Positions 34,611 to 46,232 of a stretch of DNA of 64,000 nt are shown piece by piece (position 1 is the stretch's first letter; each line of letters begins with the position of its first letter). The notes under the pieces were generated by a model. The model was not told the origin of the DNA. It was given only the letters and a program-made list of their open reading frames with translations, and did not search any database. Where the stretch lies: positions 26,285,478-26,349,477 of the forward strand of contig JAJKFL010000006.1 in assembly GCA_021186555.1 (NCBI GenBank), read 5' to 3'. This DNA is from Reticulitermes speratus (taxonomy: Eukaryota > Arthropoda > Insecta > Blattodea > Rhinotermitidae). The position numbers were made by a program, and so were the translations under genes.

Positions 34611-36040
34611 AGTTTTTTTTTTCAATTCATAAGAGATGCCTCGCAGCATATGGTTAGCACCATATCACATCCGTCACCGTCCTCTCCTGGAATTGTTGTC
34701 GCTGCTATGCGAACGGCTGTACACTTGCTAACAACTGAGTACGCCACATTGACTCTGCACATTCAGTGAAATTCGGTACATTTGTAATGTTTATTTATTT
34801 TTTGGGTGTAGCGTGAGAATTGAACTCCATATGGAAACGTCACAAGAAATACGTTACGGAGTCATTAAATTTAATGGGCACAAGGAGAACGCAGTGTTCG
34901 CTTTTATGTAAAAAAAAAATATTCCTCTGCAAATTTTAGATTTTTTATCCTTCACAATTGAAACTAGTACACTCATATCTCACGTTACAGTCGTGACCAA
35001 AAGCTCGTATGATCTCAGCAGAATTTTGGGGTCGTAAACCTTCTGTCGCAAGTTGCATCGATTTAGTAGCCTCCGGGGTTAATTTTGGGGAAGGATTTAT
35101 TTTTGTTATTTTGCTTTCATTCTGAAATCACTTTGCGAATTTTGAGCACTTTAAGTGTTTATGGATTCTGTCTGGGGTTAAAGTATGCTGTTGACAAATC
35201 ATCTCTGTAGAATGCCGATTTTTGGAGTGCGTGTTTGTGTGAAGCATGGCTTAACACGGCTGCAGTACATCTCAACCTGGCAGTGTGGCAAATTTATAGG
35301 CCTACTGTGAGTGTAGTGAAAGCCGTTAAACGTGTAAACGTCAATCCCCTCGCGCTAGGTAAGGCTCGGATATTGAATTTTTTGGGGAAATCCAGCTGTC
35401 TTTATCCGACTGTCTTAGAAATTACAACCGTCTCTGCTCATTGATCTTTGGGATTGGTAAAATCACTGACAGTTCTTAGTTCGAAGTTTAATGACTTGGT
35501 CATTGTTTCAGAGTTCCTGCTTGTTTCTGGCACATATACAAACTACGCCTGGCTGCTTTCCAGTAACTGCTAAACGTGGTGACGGTATATTTTCGCTCTG
35601 AAGTGCTCTCGGCAAGAATTAAAACAATTTTTAAGATTCCGTAAACCGTAGCCAGTGTTGTGTAAACCGAACCCAATATTTGACGGTTTGTTTAGCGGAC
35701 TTCGGTGAGTTTGGTCTTTTGGCACAAATTGCAAATTACTTCTTTTGTACATTAATCAGTCTGCGTTTTTCCAACATTCCGTGACACCTACATTAAACCT
35801 GAAGAGTTCCTGAAAATGATACGCGTAGTGCGGTGTGAATTTCCTAAGCGCTTTTCTTTATTGTTGTATTTAACGATTCTTTCTCAGTTTTAAAGGCCGA
35901 CGCATAATTAATCGAATGAAAAAAATGGAATCGAGTAATGGAAAACTCGATTGATGTGTGGGTGGCGTTGTTAGAACCAGTTCTGTGTGATGCAGTGAGT
36001 GCCGCAGAACACTTTTATGATGACGGGTTGACAGCCGCTT
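34611..36040. other. Non-coding sequence
   Basis: No conserved frame, RNA gene or bounded repeat was recognised. Confidence 0.35.
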
Positions 36041-36049
36041 CAGGTTGTT

Positions 36050-36100
36050 CAAGTTAACCAAGGTTTCCAAGACCCACTTCGTGTCCATCATCAGGGTTCT
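36050..36100 (-). ncRNA. Degenerate hammerhead-like motif
   Basis: The minus strand has CTGATGATGG, a partly paired middle (GAC..GTC), GAAAC and an ACCTTGGT element that could form a 3-bp helix III, but helix I is absent. A relic of the same family. Confidence 0.35.
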
Positions 36101-36289
36101 GATAGGCATAATCAGTACCCAGCCTTCCCAAATTATGTAGCTAACTGTACAAGGCTGGAACTTGTGTTTTAGAGTTTGTGTTTTAGAGACGGGGTCGGTC
36201 TCCGAAACTTTAATTTACTTCAGCCACCTTGCTCTAATTCCGGGAGAATTTTATTGACTTTAGTCGCCGCGAAAGCTTGAAGACTTATA

Positions 36290-37590
36290 TTACTTAAATA
36301 CTTAAACACGTACATGTGTTATTTTTGGAGATCATGTATCGCTGAACTAAGCGAATCAATGCCGAATGGACTCGCCGCACTTCTAGCAGGAGAATACTGT
36401 TCAGAGCGTTCGATCCCCATCGAGCAAGTATCCGTTGTGCTGCGGGCTCGATCGTATCCGAGAACACTTGAAGAGAGAAGGAAGGGGCAGGGGGGCTTCT
36501 GTTGTTTTTGATGCGGGACAAAAGAAGCCCAGAAAGCATATTCACATATTACTCGCATTCACCATTAACGAAAATGAGTTAATTGAAGAGGTGTGCCATT
36601 ATCCGATATTAACTTCATTAAGTAATTGAATCTTGTACGTTGAATACTTAATGAAACATGAAGTGATGGGCTGGTTATTTTTCTCTGTTTGTGGATGCAC
36701 AGTAGAATATATAAAGTGGACTCCTAGCTACACGTGTGTGAACTGTTTGCTTATATTACACCCTGCTGTGGGCGAAAGGGAGTCCTGGAATATTTTCAGA
36801 GACCCATCTCGTCTCCTGATCGCCGGATATATTCTGGTAATAACAAACACACTTCGTCATGCATTTCTCCTATGGCGACGTGTGTTAGTTACGTATCAGA
36901 GCGATGATTTTCAGTGTTCGGTCACGAGGCAGTACCGGACTGCAAAGTGTACAACTCGAGGAATGGCTGTTGGAATATCGGCCGATGAGACTGTACTAAT
37001 CAGTAGGATGTTACTTAAGTGTCTTCCGAAACAACTTTTTTGTAATGCGGAAGTATTAGAAATAAGTGCACGAACTTTTTAAGCTTATTCAACAATTAAA
37101 AGAGAATGAGTTCTTACTGGCATGTAGGCCTACCTACAGTGCGTTTGTTTCTGAGACGCAAGCAGTTGAACTTACTTTAGACACTTTTACGGCACATGAA
37201 GCGGTATTTCTGTACAGTAGCGGGGGTTTACAGAATGATGGTGGAAATTTTTAATGAGGCAGTTTACATTACAAGTGCATGGCACCGTATTCAGGAGGGA
37301 ACAGCAATTCTTAACGCAAATATTGTGCGTCTGCTTACGAACGCATGTGACAGTCCCTTGGTCCTGCATTCCCAAAAACAGCGAACATTTCATACACTTG
37401 ACTTAGGTTGCTGGCAAACGTACCGATTGAAGTCCGACTTCGTAAGATGCTGCAAAGGCAGGTCCAATTTTCTTTGCGTAGAATTTCTGTATACCTCTGT
37501 CACATGATGCGAGTCAAGCCTTTGCAGCATCTTGGTGAGCCATATTCGATTCAGTCTCGTGGAATAAATGTATTACAGTTTTTCCTTTAA
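36290..37590 (+). other. Region of open frames without recognised homology
   Basis: The longest + frame starts at 36633 and has 149 codons. It looks like neither a known domain nor a secreted protein, and no splice context or neighbouring exon supports it. A 16-bp hairpin (aagatgctgcaaaggc at 37444-37459 and its complement at 37518-37533) lies at the end. Confidence 0.3.
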
Positions 37591-37674
37591 TGTTTTATAT
37601 AAATAAAAAGAAACTATCCAATCAGCGCCGTAGGTACCCTGACGAAGTCTTCATTCTTGTTCTTCCTCCTCCTA

Positions 37675-37870
37675 CACCCCTTTGTATTATTATTATTATT
37701 ATTATTTACTTTAACAATTATAATATTGTTATTTTTAGATCATTTCTTATTATCTCTTTTCGTTTGTTGTTTGTGTATTTTTCTTACGTTCCTGTGTTGT
37801 CTCTGTAATTTGCCTTACGGCTATTGCGCCTGCGCATTAATACGAGTAATAAAGAGTTAAATTGACTTGA
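37675..37870 (+). mobile_element. Possible LINE 3' UTR and tail
   Basis: A (TTA)n tract, then 'ttgccttacggctattgcgc' and 'gcgcattaat', ending aaagagttaaattgacttgaattg. The pattern is typical of jockey/CR1-like 3' ends. A cousin appears at about 38600-38760 (gggccgtatggctgcc, gcgtgttaataaa). No coding part or duplication was found. Confidence 0.4.
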
Positions 37871-38140
37871 ATTGCCTCTACTAATGCCAAAACGTATTCA
37901 TCGGAAGTTCATAGCTCTTTGGTATAATCTATTCGTTTACCGAAAGAGTGATGGCTAGAGTTATGCCAGTGCTCTTCAACTTCTTAAATTACACCTTTTA
38001 TATGAGTGAAGCTTCCAACTTAACGCGATCTTTGTTATTAATCTTTAGTCTTAACTCACCGTGCATTTTTATTATTTTAGATATACACCAACAAAATGCA
38101 CAAATTAATAAAGGTGCAAATTAGCTCCTTATCATGATTT

Positions 38141-38185
38141 AACCCTACACGCGTTTCAGCTCTTTATGAGCCATCATCAGGGGTT
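38141..38185 (-). ncRNA. Hammerhead ribozyme-like motif (left arm)
   Basis: Minus strand: AACCC, core CTGATGA, T, helix II GGCTC/GAGCT (first pair G-U), GAAA, CGCGTGTA, GGGTT. Helix I is a perfect 5 bp. Helix III can form inside one molecule as AC/GT around GCGT. Cleavage is predicted after the A before GGGTT. Confidence 0.8.
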
Positions 38186-38236
38186 TTTCTTATAAAGATT
38201 CAGATTCAGCATTTGAAAAGCACTTTTTATAAGAAA

Positions 38237-38281
38237 AACCCCTGATGATGGCTCATAAAGAGCTGAAACGCGTGTAGGGTT
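38237..38281 (+). ncRNA. Hammerhead ribozyme-like motif (right arm)
   Basis: Same structure as the left-arm copy but on the + strand: helix I at 38237-38241 with 38277-38281, core ctgatga at 38242-38248, GAAA before cgcgtgta, predicted cleavage after 38276. Of all copies this has the most complete set of features, including a self-contained helix III. Confidence 0.8.
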
Positions 38282-38348
38282 AAATCATGATAAGGAGCTA
38301 ATTTGCACCTTTATTAATTTGTGCATTTTGTTGGTGTATATCTAAAAT

Positions 38349-40880
38349 TTGTTATTAATGTTTTTTTCTAAAACCTGTCCGTCTTCCATGGGCATAATTG
38401 GTCTTCGAGTTCCCACTCGGAACCTCCGACACTTTCCTATGTTTATGTTAATCGATCCTTCACAAATTGTCCCTCCGCCAGGTGTGCCACTGCTCCAAAT
38501 TCCGTTCATAGTAATTTGAATGTCTTCAGACGGCAAAGCATCACGCTAATTCAGATTTGGTGTTATATTTAGCTTTACAACATAAAGTATCCTAATTAAC
38601 TATTTAACTATTCTTTTGTTTGTTTTGTTTGTGTTTGTTTTCTGTGTGCCCTGTTTATTGTCCTTTGTTATTTGTGTCTGTATGTTGTGCTGTTTCCATT
38701 GTGGGCCGTATGGCTGCCGACTCGCGTGTTAATAAACACACAATAATTGAATTATTATTATCATTATTATTATTTTCCAATAACACGAGATGAAAAATTC
38801 AAAATTTAAAGCAAAATAAGCCTACATATGAGGCTATTTTGACGAGAGAGACTTTGATGGGTCTGCCGAAAAATGTGTGTAATGAACGTGTGTCGATGTG
38901 GGATGGGGACATAAAACACACACACACACACGAAAAAACAAGACAAGATAGCATAGCTACAGAATTTCTCGTGTAAGTAGTCGAAGGTGTATATTGCAGG
39001 ATAATACTACAGTAAATCTCTGCGAACTAATAGTTATGAAAATATGAACACTGAACTTGCTGAGGATGTGGTCATTTAACTTTTCTGATTACTGTAATGA
39101 ATGTGTGCATTTTACAGTAGCAAGGAATTCGTCGTAATGATTGTCGTTACGGTTTAGACCAGGTGCGTCCATCCGCGGCCACTTTTTAAAATTATGTACA
39201 TACTATAAAATTACACAATAATTTGGGCGGTTAGCTATACCACTTATTGTGAATTTTACACGTGCAGCCCGCGAACCAGCCCACTATAACAGTTGTGGCC
39301 CTTTGCAAAAGAAGAAGAAGGAAAAAAAAGCACTCCCCTGGATAAGACTGTCGGTCTGTTGCTGTCACAACTGTTCCCTTCGTGTTTTGCTGCTCGTCCC
39401 TGTTAGGGTTGTATTGACATAGGCGTTTTAGGCGTTCTTTGTACTTGGTATGGCAATTCACTGCTGAACAACTGTCTTGTCAGGGAAGGCGTTGTAGTTA
39501 ACATGTAAGAAATTTGTCCCTTCTCCAAGGTGCCGACCTAGCTTCCTAGGGCTTTTCCCCAGGGTGAATGGCCGGAGCGTGAATTTGGCCATTCACCTCC
39601 AGCTAATGCCGAGGTTAAGAATGAGTGGAGCTGTACCTCTACTGTCCCACACGCCTTTATGACAGTTTTGCTTTTTACTTTACTTGGTTTTGCATTTAGT
39701 CGGATTATCATGTGTCAGTGCATTCTCTTTATTGTGATGAGTAACTGTGACATCTTAAGCAATTTCTTGAATGTGTGCCGTAACCTTGAAGGGGATATAA
39801 TGACGTAACGTGTCATTCAGTGTCGTAGGCCCATTGTATTAGGCTTGCATTGACTCATCTTCTTAAACCAAGAGCTACGAGTAAACGACTCCATATGAAC
39901 CGGTTGAAAGGCACCTCACGTCAGGCGTAGAATGACTTCGTTTCTTTTGCACTGGAAGCAACAAAGTATTATGCATCTTGCGGCCGGCTGTTGTAACCTA
40001 AACATGTCTATCATGAGAATATGCAACAAAGACTTCCGAACCGAAGCTGATCTAGTGCCAGCGAGATAATGTAAGTTGTGCAGGGAGTTCTTTATCGTTT
40101 TGTATTAGGTTTCTAAATAACAGACTAATACGAATTAATCCATAAGGGGATTGTGTATTCCAACCCGTGTAATTCGGAGAACTTACATCTAATGCATTGA
40201 GGGAATTTCGAGGTGTCGGGAGTGAGGGGTCGGGGGAATTTTAACGCTGTGTTCCTGTATTGCTCCCAGCCAGCTAGCCAGCCAGCCAAATTATTAATAT
40301 GTATTAGTGACGTCCAGTGCCACTATTTTGGTACTGTGTTTAATGTTGACCCTGTTTTTGCAGCAAATATCAGCTGTTCCTCGAGTACTGTAGCAGACGA
40401 CAATAAACCTTTGGGCAGTCCGCCATCTGGTTCCTCTTGGCTTGAATATTTATTTAGTACATGTAGTAGGTTTAAATAAAATAATAATAATAATAATAAT
40501 AATACATTATTGAAACCTTGAGTGATACAGGGATAGTCGAAACACTGTGTCAATGCTGTAGGATAATATTTTTAGACGACAGAAGGAACTAAATAGAACA
40601 GATGAAGACAGGTGGTCAGTGGCATGGAATTGTAACTGCGGGGTAGAGAGTAAACGTAAGGAGAGTTTTGGAATTGGGATTTTATGCCTTTACTGGCATT
40701 CAGTTGCGTATTCCGTGAATGCAAAAAAAAAACGAAACTTTATTCAGAATTTACATGGTAAATTTATTTAATTTTTTTTTTTTGTGAAATATTTTCCGAA
40801 TAGTAGGTCTACTCATATTTTACAGAAGGTATAGGTTTTTCGAATTTTTAAAATGGGTTGTCAAATAAGAAATACAGGGA
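38349..40880. other. Non-coding sequence with scattered simple repeats
   Basis: Contains CA and AAT microsatellites (about 38917-38931 and 40477-40503). About 39150-39310 has mirrored 'cggcc' and 'gtggcc' phrases of a possible decayed hAT-type MITE. A small palindrome gtgaatggcc / ggccattcac lies at about 39564-39597. No gene was seen. Confidence 0.4.
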
Positions 40881-40891
40881 ATATTAGCCTA

Positions 40892-41395
40892 TAATGCAGC
40901 ATTCAACAAGAAGAAGAATATTTTCACCAGCAAACTGGACTTAAATTTAAGGAAGAAACTAGTAAAGTGCTACATTTGGAGCATAGCTTTGTATGGTGCT
41001 GAAACGTGGACACTTCGGAAAGTAGATCAGAAGTATCTGGAAAGTTTTGAAATGTGGTGCTGGAGAAGAATGGAGAAGATCAGTTGGACCGATCGTGTGA
41101 GAAATGAAGAAGTATTACACAGAGTCAAGGAGGAGAGGAACATCCTACATACAATAAAAAGAAGAAAGGCTAACTGGATTGGTCACATCTTGCGTAGAAA
41201 CTGCCTTCTAAAACACGTGATTGAAGGAAAGTTAGAAAGAAGGATAGAAATTACGGGAATACGAGGAAGAAGGCGTAAGCAGCTACTGTATGACCTTAAG
41301 GAAAATAGAAGGTACTGGAAATTTAAAGAGGAAGCACTAGATCGCACCCTGTGGAGAACTCGCTTTGGAAGAGGCTTGTAAGACAGACTACAGAA
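40892..41395 (+). mobile_element. Non-LTR retrotransposon, C-terminal ORF fragment
   Basis: An open frame of about 160 codons with the post-reverse-transcriptase signature AAFNKKKNIFTSK, LYGAETWTLRK, LESFEMWCWRRMEKISW, RNEEVLHRVKEE, KANWIGHILRRN and a basic C-terminal tail. It ends at TAA after GRGL, followed by a short GAAT tail. The order matches RTE/BovB-like and related LINE polyproteins. The catalytic core (FADD-type) and endonuclease are missing, so it is a 5'-truncated insertion, but with no stop inside, so fairly young. Confidence 0.85.
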
Positions 41396-41397
41396 TG

Positions 41398-41495
41398 AAT
41401 GAATCTCAGAGGAGCTTGCTGCCTCCATTTTCAGCGTCCAAGACGTCCAAATGAGGCGACATGAAACTGGAGGAAGCAAGCTCTTCTGAAACCTC
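41398..41495. repeat. Imperfect foldback repeat
   Basis: The strand cagaggagcttgctgcctcc (41406-41425) is complementary to ggaggaagcaagctcttctg downstream. The same gcctccat(c/t)ttcagcg motif occurs at about 27199-27216. Confidence 0.6.
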
Positions 41496-41568
41496 GGTAT
41501 ATATTTACCAATTGACACAGCGTCATAACCCAGAAAACTTTACTATCCAATGCCTGAGTAGCCTATAG

Positions 41569-42176
41569 TGCAGAGATGCGTAAAAGTTTTTATTCGGGAG
41601 CCGTGTGGCTCTATTTCGAAGTGACCGCGGGCCGGAGGGTTTCCTGAAAAGAATTCTGCATTTCAAAAACTGAAACAGTTGTTGATTTTTCGTTCCGGTT
41701 GACCGTAATTTATAGGTCTGTCAGAAGGCATAAACATAACATTCAGTTATTGATAATTAATTTATACGTGTATTCCTAAGACTCTGCGACGAGCTGGTCC
41801 CTCGTCCAGAGGAGTCCTACCGAGTGTGGTGTGTCTAAAGTGTGATCGTGAAGCCTCGAAAAATGAGGCGGCATAGGCCCCCAAGGGGCTATCGAGCCAT
41901 TAAAAAAATTCCTAAGACTTATTGGTCCGCTGTCGAATAAACCTAAATTGAAATGGGCCTCACTCTGCTGTCTGGTATCAAGTTGTACGTGTGTAGTAAA
42001 TTACAGCAGGAAATATGTGGTACTGCCGTCTGAACTTTTCCTGTAATTACAGTAAATTCTCTACATTGCACTTAAGAACATAAAAACTATAAAGACCCAT
42101 GTTTTTTATACTATCGGAGCAACATGGCTAGCCGGACTGAATTCTTTTTACGGGTCGTAGTTTGCAACCCCTCTTC
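41569..42176. mobile_element. Possible hAT-like MITE hosting a SINE
   Basis: The left end cagagatgcgtaaaagtttt and the right end gggtcgtagtttgcaaccc are partly complementary and follow the 'cag.ggtg.gcaaac…gggccg' pattern of hAT miniature elements. Boundaries are approximate. The SINE at 41784-41907 is nested inside. Confidence 0.4.
41784..41907 (+). mobile_element. SINE family B, 5'-truncated
   Basis: The body matches the reverse complement of 62775-62910 (gacgagctggtccctcgtc, ggcccccaaggggct, tcgagccatt) and ends in an A-rich tail. Perfect 12-bp duplications attcctaagact lie at 41772-41783 and 41908-41919. Confidence 0.92.
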
Positions 42177-44870
42177 GGTTGCATTATGTTAATATCCAGT
42201 TACATAAAGGCGTCTCCTATTTTCAAAGTTATCAAGAACAGAGAGAGAGATACATGATTAATCTAAATGCTTCCATTTTCTTATAATGCATTAAACGTAT
42301 CCGCAGGACCTTAGCTGAAGTTTTGAGAAGTAAATAAGCGTATAGTTTGTTCTTAAACATTTAGAATTTTTCTGGGAACGCGTATGGCAACTGTTGATGA
42401 GGGGGAACAGCGTAGCTCTACACCTGCGCACGCTCTTGTGTTTGCACCATTGGTGTTTACGTTTCGCATCAAACTGTAGCAAAACTGTAGCAAAGGGGCC
42501 CAAGCAAACCTCGATTAACTTCAGAATGTTACGTTTTAAGGTATCACAAAAAAGAAACGTGTATTCAAGTGGAGGAATGTCATTCAGATTACGTCATAGA
42601 CTCTGAATTCATTCTGGGTGTTTATGACATGAATGTTATACATTGTTGAATTAAACTGTTTGTAGAACGGACTGCTGTTACACTTTATTTACATCATTTT
42701 ATCGTGTTTTGTTATTTCTGGATGTGGCATGTTTACGCAGTGTGTGTCGAGTGTGTCGCTGTTGTTTGCTTTGTTGTACACTTTGTTTGTTCTGCAGTCG
42801 TTAGCTGTTTCAAGCATACTGCTGACTATGTACTGCGCGCTTCAACAGTCAATAATTGGGTGTTTCGGTCACACTGATTCTATGGGTGTTGTTTGTTTTC
42901 GTAATGAACAAAGATTATTTTCGTAAACGCCATTATCCACTGATCTTTGCATATGAGATGCGACATGTTTTCGTAGACACAGGAATCAAAATTTTGAATA
43001 TAGTGTAGGTGAGCGCCCCTCTCTAGCACAGACTAGGTCAACGTCCGGATGAGTTGTAGAATCGAGAGCATTTGAAGGTGTCTTGTAATGGAAATATTGC
43101 ACCATATTCCTGTAGTTTGCACTAACATATATGAAATTCAGTTTTTGCTTTTCAGATGTAGACACTTGTGTAAACTTTGTTTTAAATTGTTTGAAAACGT
43201 TATGAAAGTCAGGTCTGAATGGATGTGAGTTGTGAAGGTCATGTAGCACGCGTACAGGAAGCAGGAAATTCATATGTTAAATTTATATAAGAACCTCATG
43301 GGAAGAAAGGAAGTTTGTAAAGTCGTAGATGGAAGGATACTGATGTCTTAAAATCTACATTCTTGTTCAGATTGTGAAAATGTCAGAATATCATCGTGGA
43401 GATCAATGAACAGTGTGATCAGGCTGGCTGCGACCAGTATTTGATTTCGGACGGTGGTTGGATGTTCTGTTTCTCGCGACGTCCGACCATGTCTGGAGCC
43501 TCTTTGCCCTCTTACCCAGAGCGTATCGACGACGTTTTGTCGCTGGCAAAGCAACTGAAGTCTGAAGCTGTGTGTGTAGTCAGCTCCTCGTAATGCACAG
43601 CTGAAGAATGCCTGTGACTGCAGACCCTCACTGCGCTCTGCTTAGCCCCCAGAACAACTTTACTTCACCTGGAAATTTCACGCTGCTTACGGCAAGGATT
43701 AGGACATGCTGTCTTGAACGTGTTACAATTTGTGTTTAAAGTACAGGACATGCCGTTTTTTGTCATTACAAGTGATTACATCGCGTGTTGCATAAGTATT
43801 AACCCTGTTGTCCGAGATGTATTGGCCAGTGGTTGTGACATATTTCTCAATTACTCCTATCACCAAGCGTCGCAATGTAGTGATCAAAACCCTGCTTGTA
43901 GGAGGCTAGAATTCCGGTCCGAAAATCTGCGATCCTGAATGACGTCTTTTTAAGGTTCGCGTGTTCCTACACGCCATGCTGTCGCAATACCCTAACATTA
44001 GCCAACATCAGTTAGTGTGCGTCCTTCCGTATTCCTGACCCCGTCATTTCACGCTGTGTAGACCTATATATATAACATATGTAGATGATAAAGCGCCATT
44101 AAATAAACCACACATTAACCTTTATTCCGTTTAATATAGCAGGAACAAGAAGTTAATTGAATGTACAGCGTCTTCCACAAAATTGTTGTCCTGAAACTGT
44201 GACACGCGCTCTTTTTGAGTGCTAATGCACAAGGCACAGAACGTTGAGGGAGCACTTGTGAACACTTGTGAACACTTGTCTGAGCAGTTGCCTGCCTGCG
44301 ACAGAAGTGGAAGGTAATGAGGGACCGTAACAGGTCTTGAACGTACTGGTACTTCCCCCTTCTCTTGTCCGTGTGTCAGGAACGGAGGAACGTTGAATGC
44401 AAGTAGTCGGCTTCCTCTCATTCGTTTAACAACTTGGACGTAGCAGAGCTAATTGCCCTTCATTAGTCTTCCGCCGCCATAAAATCACCTATGGTCAGGA
44501 TTGTACCCCGTACGTTGCGGTTTTAAACCCCATTCGTAAATTTCACTTCGACGGAGTTTATTTTCGGACATTTAAAAATTATTCGTCCTGTTTGTAATGC
44601 CAGTAAATATGGCGATCCTAAGGAATGACACGCCTGTGTGTCGCAGGTAGAGAAAATGACAACACGACCTAGCACAGCATTGAAGGGATTTTATGTGGTG
44701 GTTATGTTCATATTCACGTTACAGTGTAAAGGGAGGAGTGAGTGCGCTGTAAGAGTTGAGCGGGTGAAATTACGTAGGAGAACATTTGCTTAGTAAATTA
44801 GGTTAGTGATTAAAACATGGTTGATATTGGTGGGAAATTCAGAACACGTGGGCAGAGTAAGAAGTTCATT
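42177..44870. other. Non-coding sequence
   Basis: No conserved frame or bounded element was recognised. A short direct repeat tgaacacttg occurs at about 44259-44280. Confidence 0.35.
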
Positions 44871-44874
44871 CAGA

Positions 44875-45100
44875 ACGTACATTGGAAAGGGGAGGAGACT
44901 ATCTGGTAGATCTAGGCGTGAAGCCTAAGGTTAAAGTTTATCTGCTGTGTGAGGAAGTACATTGGATTTAAATGGCTCAGGATGAGGTCCAGTGGTTGGT
45001 TATGTGAACACAGTAATGAATCTTTGTGGTCTACAAAAGAGGCAGATTTGTTGACCAGTTGTATGATAAAAGCAGTTGTCCAAGAATGCTTGTAGCAATT
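44875..45100 (+). mobile_element. Degenerate LINE 3' fragment
   Basis: Contains ggtagatctaggcgtgaagc, 'aaatggctcaggatgaggtc', 'gaacacagtaatgaatct' and 'gaccagttgtatgataaaag', collinear with the 170-475 LINE end and its other relics. Confidence 0.55.
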
Positions 45101-45377
45101 ACTAAGTACGTTGTCTCAGTAAAATATGTAACCTATAATCGGGCTTGAACATACATTTAGATGTTCTTCACATTTAGACAGTTCGTGAAGTTTTTGGAAA
45201 TTATTGTACCCGATGAAGATAACGTCTTCTGGGATGTGACGCGGTGTCGTTTGCTATATAATTATCTACAGACTTTTCTTATATTTTCCATTCCGTGCAT
45301 TATAGTTCGATTTGTTAATACAAATGCACTCAAATTGTCACAGATTCGCAATAATATATTTAAAAAAACACACTGCA

Positions 45378-45418
45378 CTCCTACATGTTTCGGACCTTAG
45401 TGGTCCATCATCAGGGAG
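45378..45418 (-). ncRNA. Hammerhead ribozyme-like motif
   Basis: Minus strand: CTCC, core CTGATGA, T, helix II GGACC/GGTCC around ACTAA, GAAA, CATGTA, GGAG. Helix I is CTCC/GGAG and can extend by G-U pairs and one G-C. Helix II is a perfect 5 bp. Helix III is the ACATGT palindrome. Nearby 45225 carries the cttctgggatgt motif shared with 31110. Confidence 0.78.
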
Positions 45419-45452
45419 CACATCAGTCGTTGCATAAAACAATTACTTGATA

Positions 45453-45463
45453 TATATATATAT

Positions 45464-45498
<35 letters not shown>
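45453..45498. repeat. (TA)n/(GT)n microsatellite
   Basis: A short TA run followed by a long GT run. Confidence 0.9.
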
Positions 45499-45499
<1 letters not shown>

Positions 45500-45718
45500 G
45501 AAGAACTGCTGGTAATTTTCCGTGTAGTGAGCTGTTACACAGTAGACAGTACAGACACTGCGGAGGAACTTAACAGATTTAGCGTCATTCGGTTGGAACT
45601 ATTTGTAACGATTGTGTCTATGCGTGTGTATGTGTGGGAAGGGAGTGCCCGTTTGTTACGGGATCTGAGGACTGTGAATTTAATTCCGCCACAGACGTTC
45701 AGAAAATTATCATTTGTA

Positions 45719-46232
45719 GGCACGTTCGAGAAATTGCGAAAAGCGACTGCTAGCTTCGTCATGTCTGTCTGTGTTCGTCCATCCGTCCGCATGGAACAAC
45801 TCGGCTCCCACTGGACGGATTTTGATTAAACTTGATATTTGTGTATTTTTCGAAAATATACCGAGAAGCATCAAGTTTCATTAAAATCTGACAAGAATAG
45901 CGGGTACTTTACTTGAAGACCTATGTACCTTTATAGTAATATCTCGCTGAATTCTTCCAAGAATTGGAAATGCTTGAGACAGAAGTTGTAGAGAAAATCA
46001 AAACACGTTTTTTGTTCCCCTTTTTTTCTGAAAATCGTGCTGTTTATGAGATAATGTGGAAAAATATTGTAGAGCCAGACAGGCCACAGATGACAATATA
46101 ATATGGCACAGAAAAGATGCGATTTGCATGCTGGATAGCTAAAGCAAGAATATAGACACACACACATATATATACTCTCATAATGTTTAGTACTAATTGC
46201 ATTTCCCCGCTAACAGTGGTTACGCGAATGCG
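45719..46232 (+). repeat. Unclassified ~500-bp dispersed repeat, copy 1
   Basis: Collinear with 48017-48482. Shared landmarks are attgcgaaaagcgact, cggctcccactggacggatt, agtttcattaaaatctga, gtgctgtttatgagataatg and gagccagacaggcc. No terminal repeats or reading frame were seen. An ACACAC/TATATA insert distinguishes this copy. Confidence 0.88.

Larger units (their letters stand above)
38074..38348. repeat. 123-bp-arm palindrome carrying a hammerhead motif on each strand
   Basis: 38074-38196 and 38226-38348 are near-perfect inverted copies around a 29-base loop. The outer ends read ttagatatacaccaacaaa and its complement. Each arm contains one complete hammerhead-like motif, on opposite strands. 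The head-to-head arrangement fits inverted Penelope-like terminal repeats. Confidence 0.92.

Noticed and set aside
37590..37860. Hydrophobic + strand frames resembling membrane proteins
   Set aside because: They arise from translating a (TTA)n microsatellite and T-rich sequence.
43396..43593. Overlapping open frames on both strands (65 and 68 codons)
   Set aside because: Mutually shadowing frames in GC-richer DNA with no family resemblance.
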